This document shows, piece after piece, positions 63,256 through 64,000 of a stretch of 64,000 bases of DNA; position 1 is the stretch's first letter, and each line of letters opens with the position of its first letter. Origin of the DNA: Priestia koreensis (lineage in GTDB: Bacteria > Bacillota > Bacilli > Bacillales > Bacillaceae_H). The notes under the pieces are model-generated. The model worked only from the letters and a program-made list of their open reading frames with translations. It was not told the DNA's origin and did not search any database. Position numbers and translations under genes: made by a program. Location: positions 639,924 to 703,923 of the forward strand of contig NZ_LILC01000002.1 in the NCBI RefSeq assembly GCF_001274935.1. The letters run 5' to 3'.

Positions 63256-64000
63256 ATGAAAGTGATTGTCACGACAGCCGGTCGAACGAATCAAGAAATG
63301 GTTAAAAAAGCAAGAAGCGTAGCAGGTGAGCTTTGTGTGCCATACGTTACGAGAAACAAAGAGTCTATTTTCACTCTTCAGCAGCGGGAGGAGGCAGATG
63401 TAATCGCCGTTGGCAAAAATCGGTTGGAGCTTCATCCGTATGACGGAGAGGAGCCCATTTTCTTTCATCCCAATTCATCCATGTTTCGGGCCAAACGAGT
63501 GCTAAGGGGAGAGTACGATCCTTTTCTTGAAGCGACGAAATTAGAAGAAGGAATGAGTTTTCTAGATTGTACGCTTGGGCTCGCCTCTGACAGTATTATT
63601 GCGAGTCTTGTTACAGGGGAAAGCGGCCGCGTAATGGGGATTGAAGGAAATCGATACGTTGCGTATCTTGTGAAAGAGGGATTACAGTCATGGTCTACAG
63701 GTGTCTCAGAGCTTGATGAAGCCATGCAGCGTATTTTCGTTCATCATCAAACCTTTGAAGCCTACTTACGCTGCTGTGAGGATAACAGTGTGGATGTAGT
63801 CTACTTTGATCCGATGTTTTCAGAGACCATTGAGGAATCTGATGGCATCAGAGGATTAAAACAAGTAGCCTTATATACCACAATTTCAGAAGAAGTAATG
63901 GAAGAAGCAAAGCGGGTTGCTAAGAAGCGAGTAGTATTAAAAGATCACTGGCAGAGTAATCGCTTTGAACAGTTCGGATTTGACGTTTATCGTCGTAAAA
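63256..64000 (+). CDS. ypiP: Class I SAM-dependent methyltransferase, YpiP-like (3' end outside the window)
   Basis: The frame is open from ATG 63256, after GGAGGA, to the window end (248 codons). It begins MKVIVTTAGRTNQEMVKKAR. An RsmJ-like SAM site is seen in SFLDCTLGLASDSIIASL, and VMGIEGNRYVAYLV follows. VDVVYFDPMF is the putative DPxF catalytic-type motif. Similar to B. subtilis YpiP, a predicted RNA methyltransferase. The substrate is unproven. Confidence 0.85.
   Translation, partial: MKVIVTTAGRTNQEMVKKARSVAGELCVPYVTRNKESIFTLQQREEADVIAVGKNRLELHPYDGEEPIFFHPNSSMFRAKRVLRGEYDPFLEATKLEEGMSFLDCTLGLASDSIIASLVTGESGRVMGIEGNRYVAYLVKEGLQSWSTGVSELDEAMQRIFVHHQTFEAYLRCCEDNSVDVVYFDPMFSETIEESDGIRGLKQVALYTTISEEVMEEAKRVAKKRVVLKDHWQSNRFEQFGFDVYRRK

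Overview
The window is chromosomal DNA from a low-GC, endospore-forming Bacillaceae bacterium of the Bacillus/Priestia kind. The evidence is a gamma-type spore protein gene behind a sigma-G-like promoter, Bacillus-type SD sites, the dpp/ykf cell-wall peptide locus, a guanine riboswitch ahead of xpt-pbuX, and a gene order recalling the ypb-ypg-yph-ilvD part of the B. subtilis map (xpt, pbuX, bcsA, ypbQ, dynA, ypdQ, ypeP, ypeQ, ypzA, cspD, metA, bsaA, ypgQ, ypgR, ilvD, yphP, ypiP). I see no rRNA, tRNA, CRISPR array or prophage. The species is not settled.

Layout: 1-800 holds the tail of a ThuA-like gene and a 634-bp IS1182-derived element sitting in the loop of that gene's terminator. 800-6600 has xpt-pbuX, an RDD protein, an acetyltransferase, the alkylpyrone pair bcsA-ypbQ and a 31-codon peptide gene behind Fur boxes. 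6.7-16.3 kb has the double dynamin dynA, a nucleotidyltransferase, a rhodanese, the spore protein, YuiD, two RNase H-like genes, ypeQ, ypzA and cspD. 16.4-22.6 kb has an MFS pump, a 1392-residue TPR protein with an embedded C39 papain-like domain, and a DUF1033 gene. 22.6-32.4 kb is a CodY-type dppABCDE-ykfBCD operon for uptake and breakdown of murein peptides, closed by a cytoplasmic class-A-beta-lactamase-fold enzyme and a holin-like protein. 32.4-38.7 kb is a two-component system beside an ABC exporter and a DUF1541 lipoprotein. 38.7-48.9 kb is a mixed stretch: an EamA remnant, topB, an AgcS symporter, a P450, a probable copper cluster (PCYCGC lipoprotein, YcnK-like regulator, YtkA-like lipoprotein), an amidohydrolase, small genes and a methyltransferase. 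48.9-64 kb has metA (predicted acetyl-CoA type), fhs, a GPx, an MCP-CheW pair, an M48 protease, ypgQ-yfmR, ypgR, ilvD, a second 401-bp IS1182-derived element inside the ilvD terminator, yphP and the start of ypiP.

The most unusual structure is the pair of related elements at 140-773 and 62159-62559. Each has 15-bp terminal inverted repeats and an 8-bp target duplication. Each splits a rho-independent terminator at its loop in the same orientation, brings its own terminator hairpin near the left end, and carries a GC-rich, strongly foldable segment in which the differences between copies keep base pairing. They look like non-autonomous derivatives of an IS1182-family transposon that targets terminator stem-loops.
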